Source: Paraburkholderia ferrariae NBRC 106233
GTDB taxonomy: Bacteria; Pseudomonadota; Gammaproteobacteria; Burkholderiales; Burkholderiaceae
Direction: 5' to 3'
NCBI RefSeq assembly: GCF_000685035.1
Contig: NZ_BAYB01000014.1
Span: 62,001 to 126,000, forward strand
DNA: 64,000 bases
The notes below the pieces were generated by a model. The model was not told the origin of the DNA. It did not search any database and was given only the letters and a program-made list of their open reading frames with translations. Numbering within the stretch: the first letter of the stretch is position 1; each line of letters starts with the position of its first letter. This document shows positions 1 through 7,774 of the stretch, one piece after another. Both the position numbers and the translations under genes were made by a program.

Positions 1-1913
1 TGATCCTGCGCTTCCTGAACTTCTACGGCTCGCAGGTCGCGCAGATGGCGCCGGGCAAGCGCCTGCGCGTGCGCGGCGACGTGCGCGGCGGCTTTTTCGG
101 CATGGAGATGGTGCACCCGGCGGTGCGCGTGGTCGAGGACGACACGCCGCTGCCGCAGGCGCTCACGCCGGTCTACCCGTCCACGGCCGGCGTGACCCAG
201 GCGTATCTGCGCAAGGCGATCGACAACGCGCTCTCCCGCGCGTCGCTGCCCGATCTGCTGCCCGAGGCCATCGCCCGCGAGTTCCTCGAACCGCTCGGGC
301 TGCCGCCGCTCATGGAGTCGGTGAAGACGCTGCATCACCCGCCCATCGGCGCCGACGAAACCGGGCTCATGGACGGCACGGCTCCCGCGTGGACGCGCAT
401 CAAGTTCGAAGAACTGCTCGCGCAGCAGCTTTCGCTCAAGCGTGCGCATGCGGAGCGCCGCACGCGCGCCGCGCCGGCCATGCCCTTGCGCGCGACGGCG
501 TTGGCCGGTGCCGAGGGTGCATCGGGCACCACCGCTGCCACCGATGCAACCGCTGCAACCACCTGCCCCGCTGCCCCGCTCGTCGAGCGGCTGCGCGCTT
601 CGCTGCCGTTCCAGCTCACGAACGCGCAGCAGCGCGTCGTGGCCGAGATCGCGCGCGAGCTCGAACTGCCGCATCCGATGCAGCGGCTCCTGCAGGGCGA
701 CGTGGGCAGCGGCAAGACCGTGGTGGCGGCGCTCGCCGCCGCGCAGGCCATCGACGCCGGCTACCAGGCCGCGCTCATGGCGCCCACCGAAATCCTCGCC
801 GAGCAGCACGCGCGCAAGCTGCGCGGCTGGCTCGAACCGCTCGGCGTGCAGGTGGCGTGGCTCGCGGGGAGCCTCAAGGCGAAGGAAAAGCGCGCGGCTA
901 TCGAAGCGGCCGCGCTCGGCACGGCGCAGCTCGTGATCGGCACCCACGCGATCATTCAGGACGCCGTCGAATTCGCGCGCCTCGGCCTCGTGATCGTGGA
1001 CGAGCAGCACCGCTTCGGCGTCGAGCAGCGGCTCGCGCTGCGCGCGAAGGCGCAGAACGCGAAATCGGCCGAACATGGCGCGCGCGAGTTCCAGCCGCAC
1101 CAGTTGATGATGTCGGCGACGCCCATCCCGCGCACGCTCGCAATGACCTATTACGCGGACCTCGACGTTTCCACCATCGACGAGTTGCCGCCCGGCCGCA
1201 CGCCGATCCTCACGAAGCTCGTGTCCGACGCGCGCCGCGAAGAGGTGATCGCCCGCGTGCGCGCGGCGGCGCTCACGGGGCGCCAGGTGTACTGGGTGTG
1301 TCCGCTGATCGAGGAGAGCGAGACGCTGCAGTTGCAGACGGCCGTCGAGACCTATGAAACGCTCGTCGCCGCGCTGCCGGAACTGAGCGTGGGCCTCGTG
1401 CACGGCCGGCTTGCATCGACGGAGAAGGCCGCCGTCATGGACGCCTTCTCGCGCAACGAAGTGCAGTTGCTGGTGGCGACGACGGTGATCGAAGTGGGCG
1501 TGGACGTGCCCAATGCCTCGCTGATGGTGATCGAGCACGCCGAGCGCTTCGGCCTCGCGCAGCTTCACCAGTTGCGCGGCCGCGTGGGGCGGGGCAGCGC
1601 GGCTTCGGTGTGCGTGCTGCTTTACAGCGGGCCGCTCTCGCTCACCGGCCGCGCGCGTCTGCAAACCATGCGCGAGACCACGGACGGCTTCGAGATCGCG
1701 CGCCGCGACCTCGAGATCCGCGGCCCCGGCGAATTCCTCGGCGCGCGCCAGTCGGGCGCCGCGATGCTGCGCTTTGCCAACCTCGAAACCGACGGCTGGC
1801 TGATCGAACCGGCGCGCAGTGCGGCCGAGCGCCTGCTGCACGAGTGGCCGCACGTCGTCACGCAGCACCTGAACCGCTGGCTGGGCGCGCGCGAGCAGTA
1901 TCTGAAGGCGTGA
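1..1913 (+). CDS. recG: ATP-dependent DNA helicase RecG (5' end missing)
   Basis: RecG remodels stalled replication forks and branched recombination intermediates. The reading frame is open from base 3, before the first in-window ATG at 45, and the residues before that ATG continue the RecG wedge (OB-fold) domain, so the gene starts outside the window. Visible helicase motifs in order: Walker A GDVGSGKT (about 696-719), DEQH box (about 998-1009), SATPIPRT, the QLRGRVGRG motif VI, and the RGPGEFLGARQSG segment near the C terminus that belongs to the RecG TRG region. An Ala/Thr-rich stretch (about 485-575) sits between wedge and helicase core and looks like a lineage-specific linker. The gene ends in a normal C terminus 147 bases before oxyR, the usual neighbour in Burkholderia. 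Confidence 0.96.
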   Translation, partial: ILRFLNFYGSQVAQMAPGKRLRVRGDVRGGFFGMEMVHPAVRVVEDDTPLPQALTPVYPSTAGVTQAYLRKAIDNALSRASLPDLLPEAIAREFLEPLGLPPLMESVKTLHHPPIGADETGLMDGTAPAWTRIKFEELLAQQLSLKRAHAERRTRAAPAMPLRATALAGAEGASGTTAATDATAATTCPAAPLVERLRASLPFQLTNAQQRVVAEIARELELPHPMQRLLQGDVGSGKTVVAALAAAQAIDAGYQAALMAPTEILAEQHARKLRGWLEPLGVQVAWLAGSLKAKEKRAAIEAAALGTAQLVIGTHAIIQDAVEFARLGLVIVDEQHRFGVEQRLALRAKAQNAKSAEHGAREFQPHQLMMSATPIPRTLAMTYYADLDVSTIDELPPGRTPILTKLVSDARREEVIARVRAAALTGRQVYWVCPLIEESETLQLQTAVETYETLVAALPELSVGLVHGRLASTEKAAVMDAFSRNEVQLLVATTVIEVGVDVPNASLMVIEHAERFGLAQLHQLRGRVGRGSAASVCVLLYSGPLSLTGRARLQTMRETTDGFEIARRDLEIRGPGEFLGARQSGAAMLRFANLETDGWLIEPARSAAERLLHEWPHVVTQHLNRWLGAREQYLKA

Positions 1914-1919
1914 GCGAAA

Positions 1920-1970
1920 GGCGGGAACCTGCGCGCGCGGCAATCGTCTGAGCCATTCACTGTTCCCGCC
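1920..1970. repeat. Inverted repeat between recG and oxyR
   Basis: Perfect 9-base arms GGCGGGAAC (1920-1928) and GTTCCCGCC (1962-1970) are separated by 33 bases just after the recG stop and before the oxyR promoter. It could be part of a recG 3' end structure or a binding site. No T-tract follows, so it is not a classical intrinsic terminator. Confidence 0.4.
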
Positions 1971-1989
1971 CGAATATGGGCGTTGAATA

Positions 1990-2018
1990 TTGGCGAATCG
2001 CCGCCATAGGTGTATAAG
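1990..2018 (+). promoter_or_regulatory. Predicted sigma70 promoter of oxyR
   Basis: TTGGCG (1990-1995) and TATAAG (2013-2018) are separated by 17 bases, a good sigma70 match, about 43 bases upstream of the oxyR ATG. Sequence-based prediction only. Confidence 0.5.
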
Positions 2019-2060
2019 TACAAACTATTGATTCACCTTTTCTGATTGGTCCCTAAAGAA

Positions 2061-3020
2061 ATGACGCTCACAGAACTGAAATACATTGTCGCGGTTGCCC
2101 GCGAGCGCCACTTCGGACGGGCCGCGGAAGCCTGTTTCGTGAGCCAGCCGACCCTCTCGGTGGCCATCAAGAAGCTCGAAGACGAACTGAACGTGCAGAT
2201 TTTCGAGCGCGGCACGAGCGAAGTGAGCGTGACGCCCATCGGCGAGCAGATCGTCACCCAGGCGCAGCGCGTGCTCGAGCAGACCCTTGCCATCAAGGAA
2301 ATCGCCAAGCAGGGCAAGGACCCGCTCGTCGGCCCCCTGCGCCTTGGCGTGATCTACACGATCGGGCCGTACCTGCTGCCTACGCTCGTCAAGCAGATGA
2401 TCAAGCGCGTTCCGCAGATGCCGCTCATGCTGCAGGAGAACTACACGCTCAAGCTGATCGAACTGCTCAAGCAGGGCGAGATCGACGTGGCGATCATGGC
2501 GCTGCCCTTCCCCGAAACCGGCCTCACGCTGCGCCCGCTCTACGACGAACCCTTCGTGGTGGCGCTGCCCTCGGGCCACGCGTGGGAGCAGCGCGAGAAG
2601 ATCGACCCGGACGATCTCAAGCAGGAAACCATGCTGCTGCTCGGCAGCGGCCACTGCTTCCGCGACCACGTGCTGGGCGTGTGCCCCGAACTCATGCGCT
2701 TCTCGCAGAACGCGGACGGCATCCAGAAGACCTTCGAAGGTTCGTCGCTGGAGACCATCCGCCATATGGTCGCGAGCGGCGTGGGCATTACCGTGCTGCC
2801 GCGCATGTCGGTGAGCGAGGTGAAGCCGCATGCGGGCGGCGCCGATTCGGGGCTGCTCTCGTACGTGCCGTTCGACGAACCGGTGCCCGACCGCCGCGTC
2901 GTGCTGGCCTGGCGCAAGAGCTTCACGCGCATGCCGGCAATCGAGGCGATTGTCGACGCCATCCACGCCTGCGAACTGCCGGGCGTGAGAAAGATCGAGG
3001 CGCCCGCCGAGGCGGCCTGA
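2061..3020 (+). CDS. oxyR: Hydrogen peroxide-sensing LysR-type regulator OxyR
   Basis: LysR-family transcription factor that senses H2O2 by forming a disulfide and activates antioxidant genes. The N-terminal helix-turn-helix (about residues 1-60) is followed by a LysR substrate-binding domain. The two redox cysteines are present at residues 199 (GSGHCFRDH) and 208 (GVCPE), the same numbers as in E. coli OxyR. This supports the ATG at 2061 as start rather than the TTG at 2046 five codons upstream. Length is 319 aa, normal for the family. Downstream lie a catalase and dps, both classical OxyR targets, so this is very likely the local regulator of that block. Confidence 0.95.
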   Translation: MTLTELKYIVAVARERHFGRAAEACFVSQPTLSVAIKKLEDELNVQIFERGTSEVSVTPIGEQIVTQAQRVLEQTLAIKEIAKQGKDPLVGPLRLGVIYTIGPYLLPTLVKQMIKRVPQMPLMLQENYTLKLIELLKQGEIDVAIMALPFPETGLTLRPLYDEPFVVALPSGHAWEQREKIDPDDLKQETMLLLGSGHCFRDHVLGVCPELMRFSQNADGIQKTFEGSSLETIRHMVASGVGITVLPRMSVSEVKPHAGGADSGLLSYVPFDEPVPDRRVVLAWRKSFTRMPAIEAIVDAIHACELPGVRKIEAPAEAA

Positions 3021-3036
3021 CACACGCTTGCCCCAA

Positions 3037-3067
3037 GGCCGGCGCCGGTTTCCGACCGGCGCCGGCC
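3037..3067 (+). terminator. Hairpin after oxyR
   Basis: A perfect 13-bp stem (GGCCGGCGCCGGT with ACCGGCGCCGGCC) with a 5-base loop lies 16 bases after the oxyR stop. Only a pyrimidine-rich tail follows, not a clean T-run, so termination strength is uncertain. Confidence 0.5.
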
Positions 3068-3161
3068 GCCTTGCCTCTTTCCTGATCGACCATGGCTGGA
3101 TTTTCGAGTCCGACCCTGAGAGTCAAAATCTATTCGATACATAAAATAAATCAAATTCTAG

Positions 3162-3181
3162 TTATCGATAGTCATTGATAA
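3162..3181. promoter_or_regulatory. Dyad in the AT-rich region upstream of the catalase, possible LysR/OxyR operator
   Basis: TTATC (3162-3166) and GATAA (3177-3181) form an inverted repeat with a 10-base spacer in an unusually AT-rich stretch (about 3120-3185). LysR-type regulators bind such ATC-spacer-GAT dyads. The match to the full four-part OxyR consensus is poor, so assignment to OxyR is by context. Confidence 0.3.
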
Positions 3182-3224
3182 AGTCGCTTCTACCGACACC
3201 TAACGTGTTCATCTGGAGGAAGCG

Positions 3225-3359
3225 ATGCAAACCAACGTTCCGAACGTCCCCTACGTTCCTTCTGCTGTGGCCCAGCCGGTCTCCTCCGCGCCTCTCGCTT
3301 TCGCCGGCCTGCGCACGGTGGCCTTTTCGCTGCTCGTCGATCGCGCGCTTTCGGCCTGA
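3225..3359 (+). CDS. Predicted 44-residue peptide upstream of the catalase
   Basis: A short ORF with a strong Shine-Dalgarno (GGAGGA, about six bases before the ATG at 3225) ends 56 bases before the catalase start. The peptide is Val/Ala/Pro-rich and ends in a moderately hydrophobic stretch (LRTVAFSLLVDRALSA). I recognise no family. It sits between the predicted operator and the catalase, so it would be co-transcribed with it. It could be a leader peptide, a small membrane-associated peptide, or a non-conserved ORF. The ribosome binding site is the main evidence. Confidence 0.4.
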   Translation: MQTNVPNVPYVPSAVAQPVSSAPLAFAGLRTVAFSLLVDRALSA

Positions 3360-3415
3360 CGCACCGCCGACGCCCCCGATTCGCTGCCACCGATCACAGA
3401 AACAAGGAATCCAGC

Positions 3416-4861
3416 ATGTCCGAACGTACCCTCACCACGGCCTCAGGCGCCCCCGTCGTCGATAACCAGAACTCGCTGACGGCTGGTCCGCGCGGCCCCG
3501 TCATGCTCCAGGACGTGTGGCTCATCGAAAAGCTCGCGCACTTCGACCGCGAAGTGATCCCGGAGCGCCGCGTGCATGCCAAGGGCTCGGGCGCATTCGG
3601 CAAGCTCACGGTGACGCACGACATCTCGCGCTACACGAAGGCCCGCGTGTTTTCGGAAGTGGGCAAAGAAACGCCGCTCTTCATGCGCTTTTCGACGGTG
3701 GCGGGCGAGCGCGGCGCGGCCGACGCCGAGCGCGACGTGCGCGGCTTCTCGATCAAGTTCTATACGGAAGAGGGCAACTGGGACTTGGTGGGCAACAACA
3801 CGCCCGTGTTTTTCATCCGCGATCCGCTCAAGTTCCCGGACTTCATCCACACGCAAAAACGCGATCCGCGCACGAACCTGCGCAACAACGTGGCCGCGTG
3901 GGACTTCTGGTCGCGTCATCCCGAGTCGCTGCATCAGGTCACGATTCTCATGAGCGACCGCGGGATTCCGAAGAACTATCGTCAGCAGCACGGCTTCGGC
4001 TCGCACACGTTCTCGTTCGTCAACGCCGCCAACGAGCGCTTCTACGTGAAGTTCCACTTCAAGTCGGCACAGGGCGTGGAGAACTACACCGACGCCGAAG
4101 CGGCGCAGGTGGTGGCGCAGGACCGCGAATCGGCGCAGCGCGATCTGTACGAGTCGATCGAGACCGGCAGCTTTCCGAAGTGGCATTTCCGCATCCAGGT
4201 GATGCCCGAAGCCGACGCCGCGAAGGTGCCGTACAACCCGTTCGACATCACGAAGGTGTGGCCGCACAAGGATTACCCGCTGATCGACGTCGGCACGATC
4301 GAACTCGACCGCAATCCGGAGAACTACTTCGCGGACGTCGAGCAGGCCGCCTTCACGCCGGCCAACGTGGTGCCGGGCATCGGTTTTTCGCCGGATCGCC
4401 TGTTGCAGGGACGCCTCTTTTCGTACGGCGACACGCAGCGCTATCGCCTGGGCGTGAACCATCACCAGATTCCGGTGAATGCGCCGCGCTGCCCGTTCCA
4501 CTCGTTTCACCGCGACGGCGCATTGCGCACCGACGGCAACCTGGGCGGCACCGTGAACTACGAGCCGAGCCGCACCGGCGACTTCGCGCAGCGCCCGCAG
4601 GCCGGCGAGCCGCCGCTCGCGGCGGGTGCGGTCGATCACTACGATCACCGCGAAGACGACGACTACTACAGCCAGCCGGGCGCGCTCTTCAGGCTGTTCG
4701 ACGCGGGCCAGCGCGAGCGGCTTTTCGCGAACGTCGCGCGCGCCATCGCGGGGGTGCCGCCGGAGATCGTGCAGCGTCAGATCGAGCATTTCCGCCGGGC
4801 CGATCCGGCCTACGCACAAGGCGTGATTGCGGCAATCGCGGAGCTTGCCGAAGCGAAGTAA
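3416..4861 (+). CDS. katA: Monofunctional haem catalase (small-subunit type)
   Basis: Disproportionates H2O2 to water and oxygen. At 481 aa it is a small-subunit catalase. Catalytic His54 (RVHAKGSG), Asn127 (DLVGNNTP) and the proximal haem ligand Tyr337 (RLFSYGDTQRYRLG) are all visible. No signal peptide, so cytoplasmic. An AAGGAA element precedes the ATG. It lies between oxyR and dps, pointing to peroxide induction. In Burkholderia pseudomallei this oxyR-dps position is occupied by the catalase-peroxidase katG; here a different catalase family holds the slot. The symbol katA is by family and could equally be katB or katE in a given strain. Confidence 0.95.
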   Translation: MSERTLTTASGAPVVDNQNSLTAGPRGPVMLQDVWLIEKLAHFDREVIPERRVHAKGSGAFGKLTVTHDISRYTKARVFSEVGKETPLFMRFSTVAGERGAADAERDVRGFSIKFYTEEGNWDLVGNNTPVFFIRDPLKFPDFIHTQKRDPRTNLRNNVAAWDFWSRHPESLHQVTILMSDRGIPKNYRQQHGFGSHTFSFVNAANERFYVKFHFKSAQGVENYTDAEAAQVVAQDRESAQRDLYESIETGSFPKWHFRIQVMPEADAAKVPYNPFDITKVWPHKDYPLIDVGTIELDRNPENYFADVEQAAFTPANVVPGIGFSPDRLLQGRLFSYGDTQRYRLGVNHHQIPVNAPRCPFHSFHRDGALRTDGNLGGTVNYEPSRTGDFAQRPQAGEPPLAAGAVDHYDHREDDDYYSQPGALFRLFDAGQRERLFANVARAIAGVPPEIVQRQIEHFRRADPAYAQGVIAAIAELAEAK

Positions 4862-4963
4862 GGCATGTGCGGCGTATTGCCGCGCAACGTTCATCCAACG
4901 AAGCAGGTAGGGCGGCGGGGCCGGTTCAGGGCGCCGCCGCCGTTCGAATCAAGGAGAGAGATC

Positions 4964-5140
4964 ATGACCCGGGTAATGACGATGACGCTTCACGCAGCAG
5001 GCCTGGCCAGTGCGGACGATGCGGACAAGGCGCGCGCGCGCGCGACGTTCACGCTGCGCCGGGGCGCCGGTCTCGCCATCGCTGCGGGCGGCATCGCGGT
5101 GCTGATCCTGGAAGCGATCGTGCGACTTCACGGCGGCTGA
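4964..5140 (+). CDS. Small single-pass membrane protein, unknown function
   Basis: 58-residue ORF beginning at the ATG at 4964, chosen because AAGGAGAGAG precedes it at good spacing; the longer frame from 4865 has no comparable signal. The N-terminal half is hydrophilic with Asp/Lys/Arg, and the C-terminal half (GAGLAIAAGGIAVLILEAIV) is one predicted transmembrane helix. No family recognised. It sits between catalase and dps and may be transcribed with the catalase, so a role in the same stress response is possible but unproven. Confidence 0.6.
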   Translation: MTRVMTMTLHAAGLASADDADKARARATFTLRRGAGLAIAAGGIAVLILEAIVRLHGG

Positions 5141-5167
5141 ACGCCGGGAACGCACGGCAGGTTTTCC

Positions 5168-5231
5168 ATGTCCGACAGGCAGGGCCAGATGAACGGATCT
5201 GGACTGTTTTTCAAGATAAACTGACGGACAT
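5168..5231. promoter_or_regulatory. Nested inverted repeats upstream of dps
   Basis: Outer arms ATGTCCGACAG (5168-5178) and CTGACGGACAT (5221-5231) pair at 10 of 11 positions. Inside them CCAGAT (5185-5190) and ATCTGG (5197-5202) form a perfect inner dyad. The set ends 79 bases before the dps ATG. It may be an operator region or a structured 5' leader. Confidence 0.4.
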
Positions 5232-5310
5232 TCGAAGACCCGCGGGTCGCCGCAGGTGCGGGCGATGCAGCGGCATCTACGGTGCGTCTCACCGCTAACA
5301 AGGAGTGGTC

Positions 5311-5799
5311 ATGGCCAAAAAAGCAACCGTGCAGCACGTGAATATCGGCATTAGCGACAAGGACCGCAAGAAGATCGCGGAAGGGCTCTCGCGCCTGCTC
5401 GCGGACACCTACACGCTGTATCTGAAGACCCACAATTTCCACTGGAACGTCACGGGGCCGATGTTCAATACGCTCCATCTAATGTTCGAGACGCAATACA
5501 CCGAACTCGCGATGGCGGTGGACGCGATCGCCGAGCGCATTCGCGCGCTGGGCGTGGCAGCGCCCGGCAGCTACAAGGAGTTCGCGAAGCTCTCGTCGAT
5601 TCCGGAGGCCGATGGCGTGCCGGCGGCGGAAGAGATGATCCGTCAGCTCGTGGAAGGCCAGGAAGCCGTGGTGCGCACTGCGCGGGCGATTTTCCCGGCA
5701 ACCGAAGCTGCCCACGACGAGCCGACGGCCGACCTGCTCACGCAACGCATGCAGACGCACGAGAAGACGGCCTGGATGCTGCGCTCGATGCTGGCTTGA
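5311..5799 (+). CDS. dps: DNA-binding ferritin-like protein Dps
   Basis: Dps dodecamers oxidise Fe2+ with H2O2, store the iron and shield DNA. Length 162 aa. The ferroxidase ligands match the E. coli pattern at constant spacing: His44 (HNFHWNVTGPMF), His56, Glu60, Asp71 and Glu75. A short Lys-rich N terminus (MAKKATVQH) could contact DNA. The start is the ATG at 5311; the GTG at 5305 lies inside the Shine-Dalgarno AGGAG and is rejected. Neighbouring oxyR and catalase suggest peroxide induction. Confidence 0.95.
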   Translation: MAKKATVQHVNIGISDKDRKKIAEGLSRLLADTYTLYLKTHNFHWNVTGPMFNTLHLMFETQYTELAMAVDAIAERIRALGVAAPGSYKEFAKLSSIPEADGVPAAEEMIRQLVEGQEAVVRTARAIFPATEAAHDEPTADLLTQRMQTHEKTAWMLRSMLA

Positions 5800-5912
5800 G
5801 CGGGCGGGGTTTGGGCGGGAGCCCGGCATGGCTGTAGCGGGGTTTGAAGGCTACGCGGCGCCGGGTCGCCGCGCTGGCCTACAATAGCGGCATCGTTTTT
5901 CCCGCCACGATC

Positions 5913-6776
5913 ATGTTCGCCCGACTCCCGCTCTATTTGCGGCTCGTCCGCATGGACAAGCCGATCGGCAGCCTGCTGCTGCTGTGGCCGACGCTCAACG
6001 CACTCTGGATCGCCTCGAACGGCCATCCGTCGCTCTCGCTGCTCGTGATCTTCACCGTGGGCACCGTGCTGATGCGCTCGGCGGGCTGCGCGATCAACGA
6101 CTACGCGGACCGCGATTTCGACCGCCACGTGAAGCGCACGGCCGAGCGGCCCATCACCTCGGGCCGCATTCGCGCCTGGGAGGCCGTGGCGATCGCGGCC
6201 GGCCTGGCGCTCGTTTCCTTCCTGCTGATCCTGCCGCTCAACACGCTCACGAAGCAGCTTTCGGTGGTGGCGTTGTTCGTGGCGGCGTCCTACCCGTTCA
6301 CGAAGCGCTTTTTCGCCATTCCGCAGGCCTACCTCGGCATTGCGTTCGGTTTCGGCATTCCGATGGCCTTCGCCGCTGTGCAGGACCAGGTGCCGGCGCT
6401 CGCGTGGATCATGCTGATCGCGAACGTGTTCTGGTCGGTAGCCTACGACACCGAATACGCGATGGTCGATCGCGACGACGACATCAAGATCGGCATTCGC
6501 ACCTCCGCGCTGACGTTTGGCCGCTTCGACGTGCTCGCCATCATGGTGTGCTACGCCGCCACGCTGGGCATCTACGTATGGGTTGGCGTCGCGCTGGGCT
6601 TCGGATTGCTTTACTGGATCGGCTGGGCGGCGGCAGCAGGCTGCGCCGTGTATCACTACACGCTGATCAAGGACCGCGAACGGATGCCGTGCTTCGCAGC
6701 GTTTCGCCACAACAACTGGCTGGGCGGCGCGCTGTTCGTCGGCATCGCCGCGCACTACGCTGTTGCGGCGATGTGA
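5913..6776 (+). CDS. ubiA: 4-hydroxybenzoate polyprenyltransferase UbiA
   Basis: Integral membrane enzyme that attaches the polyprenyl chain to 4-hydroxybenzoate in ubiquinone synthesis. The two Asp-rich motifs of the family are visible: NDYADRDFD near residue 70 and DTEYAMVDRDDD about 120 residues later, which bind the Mg-diphosphate. Several hydrophobic helices cover most of its 287 residues. I chose the ATG at 5913, giving the usual MFARLPLYLRLVRMDKPIG start; the frame opens 23 codons earlier at 5844 but that extension is not family-like. A TACAAT (5880-5885) could be a -10 element. Confidence 0.94.
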   Translation: MFARLPLYLRLVRMDKPIGSLLLLWPTLNALWIASNGHPSLSLLVIFTVGTVLMRSAGCAINDYADRDFDRHVKRTAERPITSGRIRAWEAVAIAAGLALVSFLLILPLNTLTKQLSVVALFVAASYPFTKRFFAIPQAYLGIAFGFGIPMAFAAVQDQVPALAWIMLIANVFWSVAYDTEYAMVDRDDDIKIGIRTSALTFGRFDVLAIMVCYAATLGIYVWVGVALGFGLLYWIGWAAAAGCAVYHYTLIKDRERMPCFAAFRHNNWLGGALFVGIAAHYAVAAM

Positions 6777-6835
6777 GGCGGCGCGGGCCGTTTCATTGGG
6801 CGCCGCATATGCCGCCGTACCTGCCGCCGCATCCG

Positions 6836-6900
6836 CCGCTTCACCGGCTGCTTCTCGGGCCGCTTCACCGGCTGCTTCTCAGGCCGCTTCTCCGGCTCGC
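6836..6900. repeat. Short tandem repeat between ubiA and proC
   Basis: A 24-base unit starting CCGCTTCACCGGCTGCTTCT occurs at 6836-6859, again at 6860-6883 with one change, and partially at 6884-6900 up to the proC stop codon. It lies in the convergent gap between ubiA and proC. No coding role is evident. Confidence 0.7.
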
Positions 6901-7715
6901 TACTGCTTGCCGAACTCCTCGCCCATTTCCTTCGCGCGTTCGTCTGCGGCTAGTGCGCCGCGCACGATAGCGTCCTTGATGCCGGATGCCTCGAACGATG
7001 CGAGCGCCGCCGCCGTCGTGCCGCCCTTGGACGTCACGCGCTCGCGCAGCACCGAAGGCGGTTCGTCCGATTGCAGCGCGAGTTGCGCCGCGCCCGTGAA
7101 CGTGGCGATGGCAAGCGCGCGGCCCTGCTTTTCGTCCATGCCGAGCTGGCGCGCGGCTTCTTCCAGCGCTTCGATGAAATAGAACACGTAGGCCGGCCCG
7201 CTGCCCGAGATGCCGGTGACCGCGTCGATCTTCGCTTCGTCGTCGAACCACACCGTCTGACCTACCGCGCCGAGCACGTCGGACGCCAGCTGGCGCCCCG
7301 CGGCATCGACGCCGCTGCTCGCGACGAGCCCCGTTGCCCCCATGCCGATCAGCGCGGGCGTATTGGGCATGGTGCGCACGATGCGCGCGTGGCCGCCCAG
7401 CCAGCGCGAGAGATCGTCGATACGAATGCCGGCCATGATGCTGATCACGACCTGATGCGGCGCGAGATGCGGCGCTAGCCCTTCGGCCACGGCCTTGGCG
7501 ATTTGCGGCTTGACGGCGAGCAGCACCGCGTCGTATTGCGCGAGCGCCGCATCGGCGGCCGCACCCGTAGGCACTCCGAACTGATCGGCGTTGCGCTTGC
7601 GCACGTCTTCGTTCGGATCGACCGCGTACAGGTTGGCGGCGGGCACGCCTTTGCGGATCAGGCCGCCGATGAGTGCAGCGGCCATGTTGCCGCCGCCGAT
7701 GAAGGCGATTTTCAT
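6900..7715 (-). CDS. proC: Pyrroline-5-carboxylate reductase
   Basis: Final step of proline synthesis: reduces 1-pyrroline-5-carboxylate with NAD(P)H. The N-terminal Rossmann fold carries the nucleotide-binding glycine motif IGGGNMAAALIGGL. The C-terminal dimer domain contains the family signature region (SGSGPAYVFYFIEALEEAA through LRERVTSKGGTTAAAL). 271 aa from the ATG at 7715, normal length. It follows yggS on the same strand with a 59-base gap, a very common bacterial pairing. Confidence 0.95.
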   Translation of the reverse strand: MKIAFIGGGNMAAALIGGLIRKGVPAANLYAVDPNEDVRKRNADQFGVPTGAAADAALAQYDAVLLAVKPQIAKAVAEGLAPHLAPHQVVISIMAGIRIDDLSRWLGGHARIVRTMPNTPALIGMGATGLVASSGVDAAGRQLASDVLGAVGQTVWFDDEAKIDAVTGISGSGPAYVFYFIEALEEAARQLGMDEKQGRALAIATFTGAAQLALQSDEPPSVLRERVTSKGGTTAAALASFEASGIKDAIVRGALAADERAKEMGEEFGKQ

Positions 7716-7774
7716 GATGATGGAAAGAGTCCGGTTATCGAATGAGTGCGGGCAGTGCGATCCAGGTGGTGCAA

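Noticed and set aside
5305..5310. GTG start for dps
   Set aside because: The GTG is part of the Shine-Dalgarno sequence; the ATG at 5311 gives the normal Dps N terminus.
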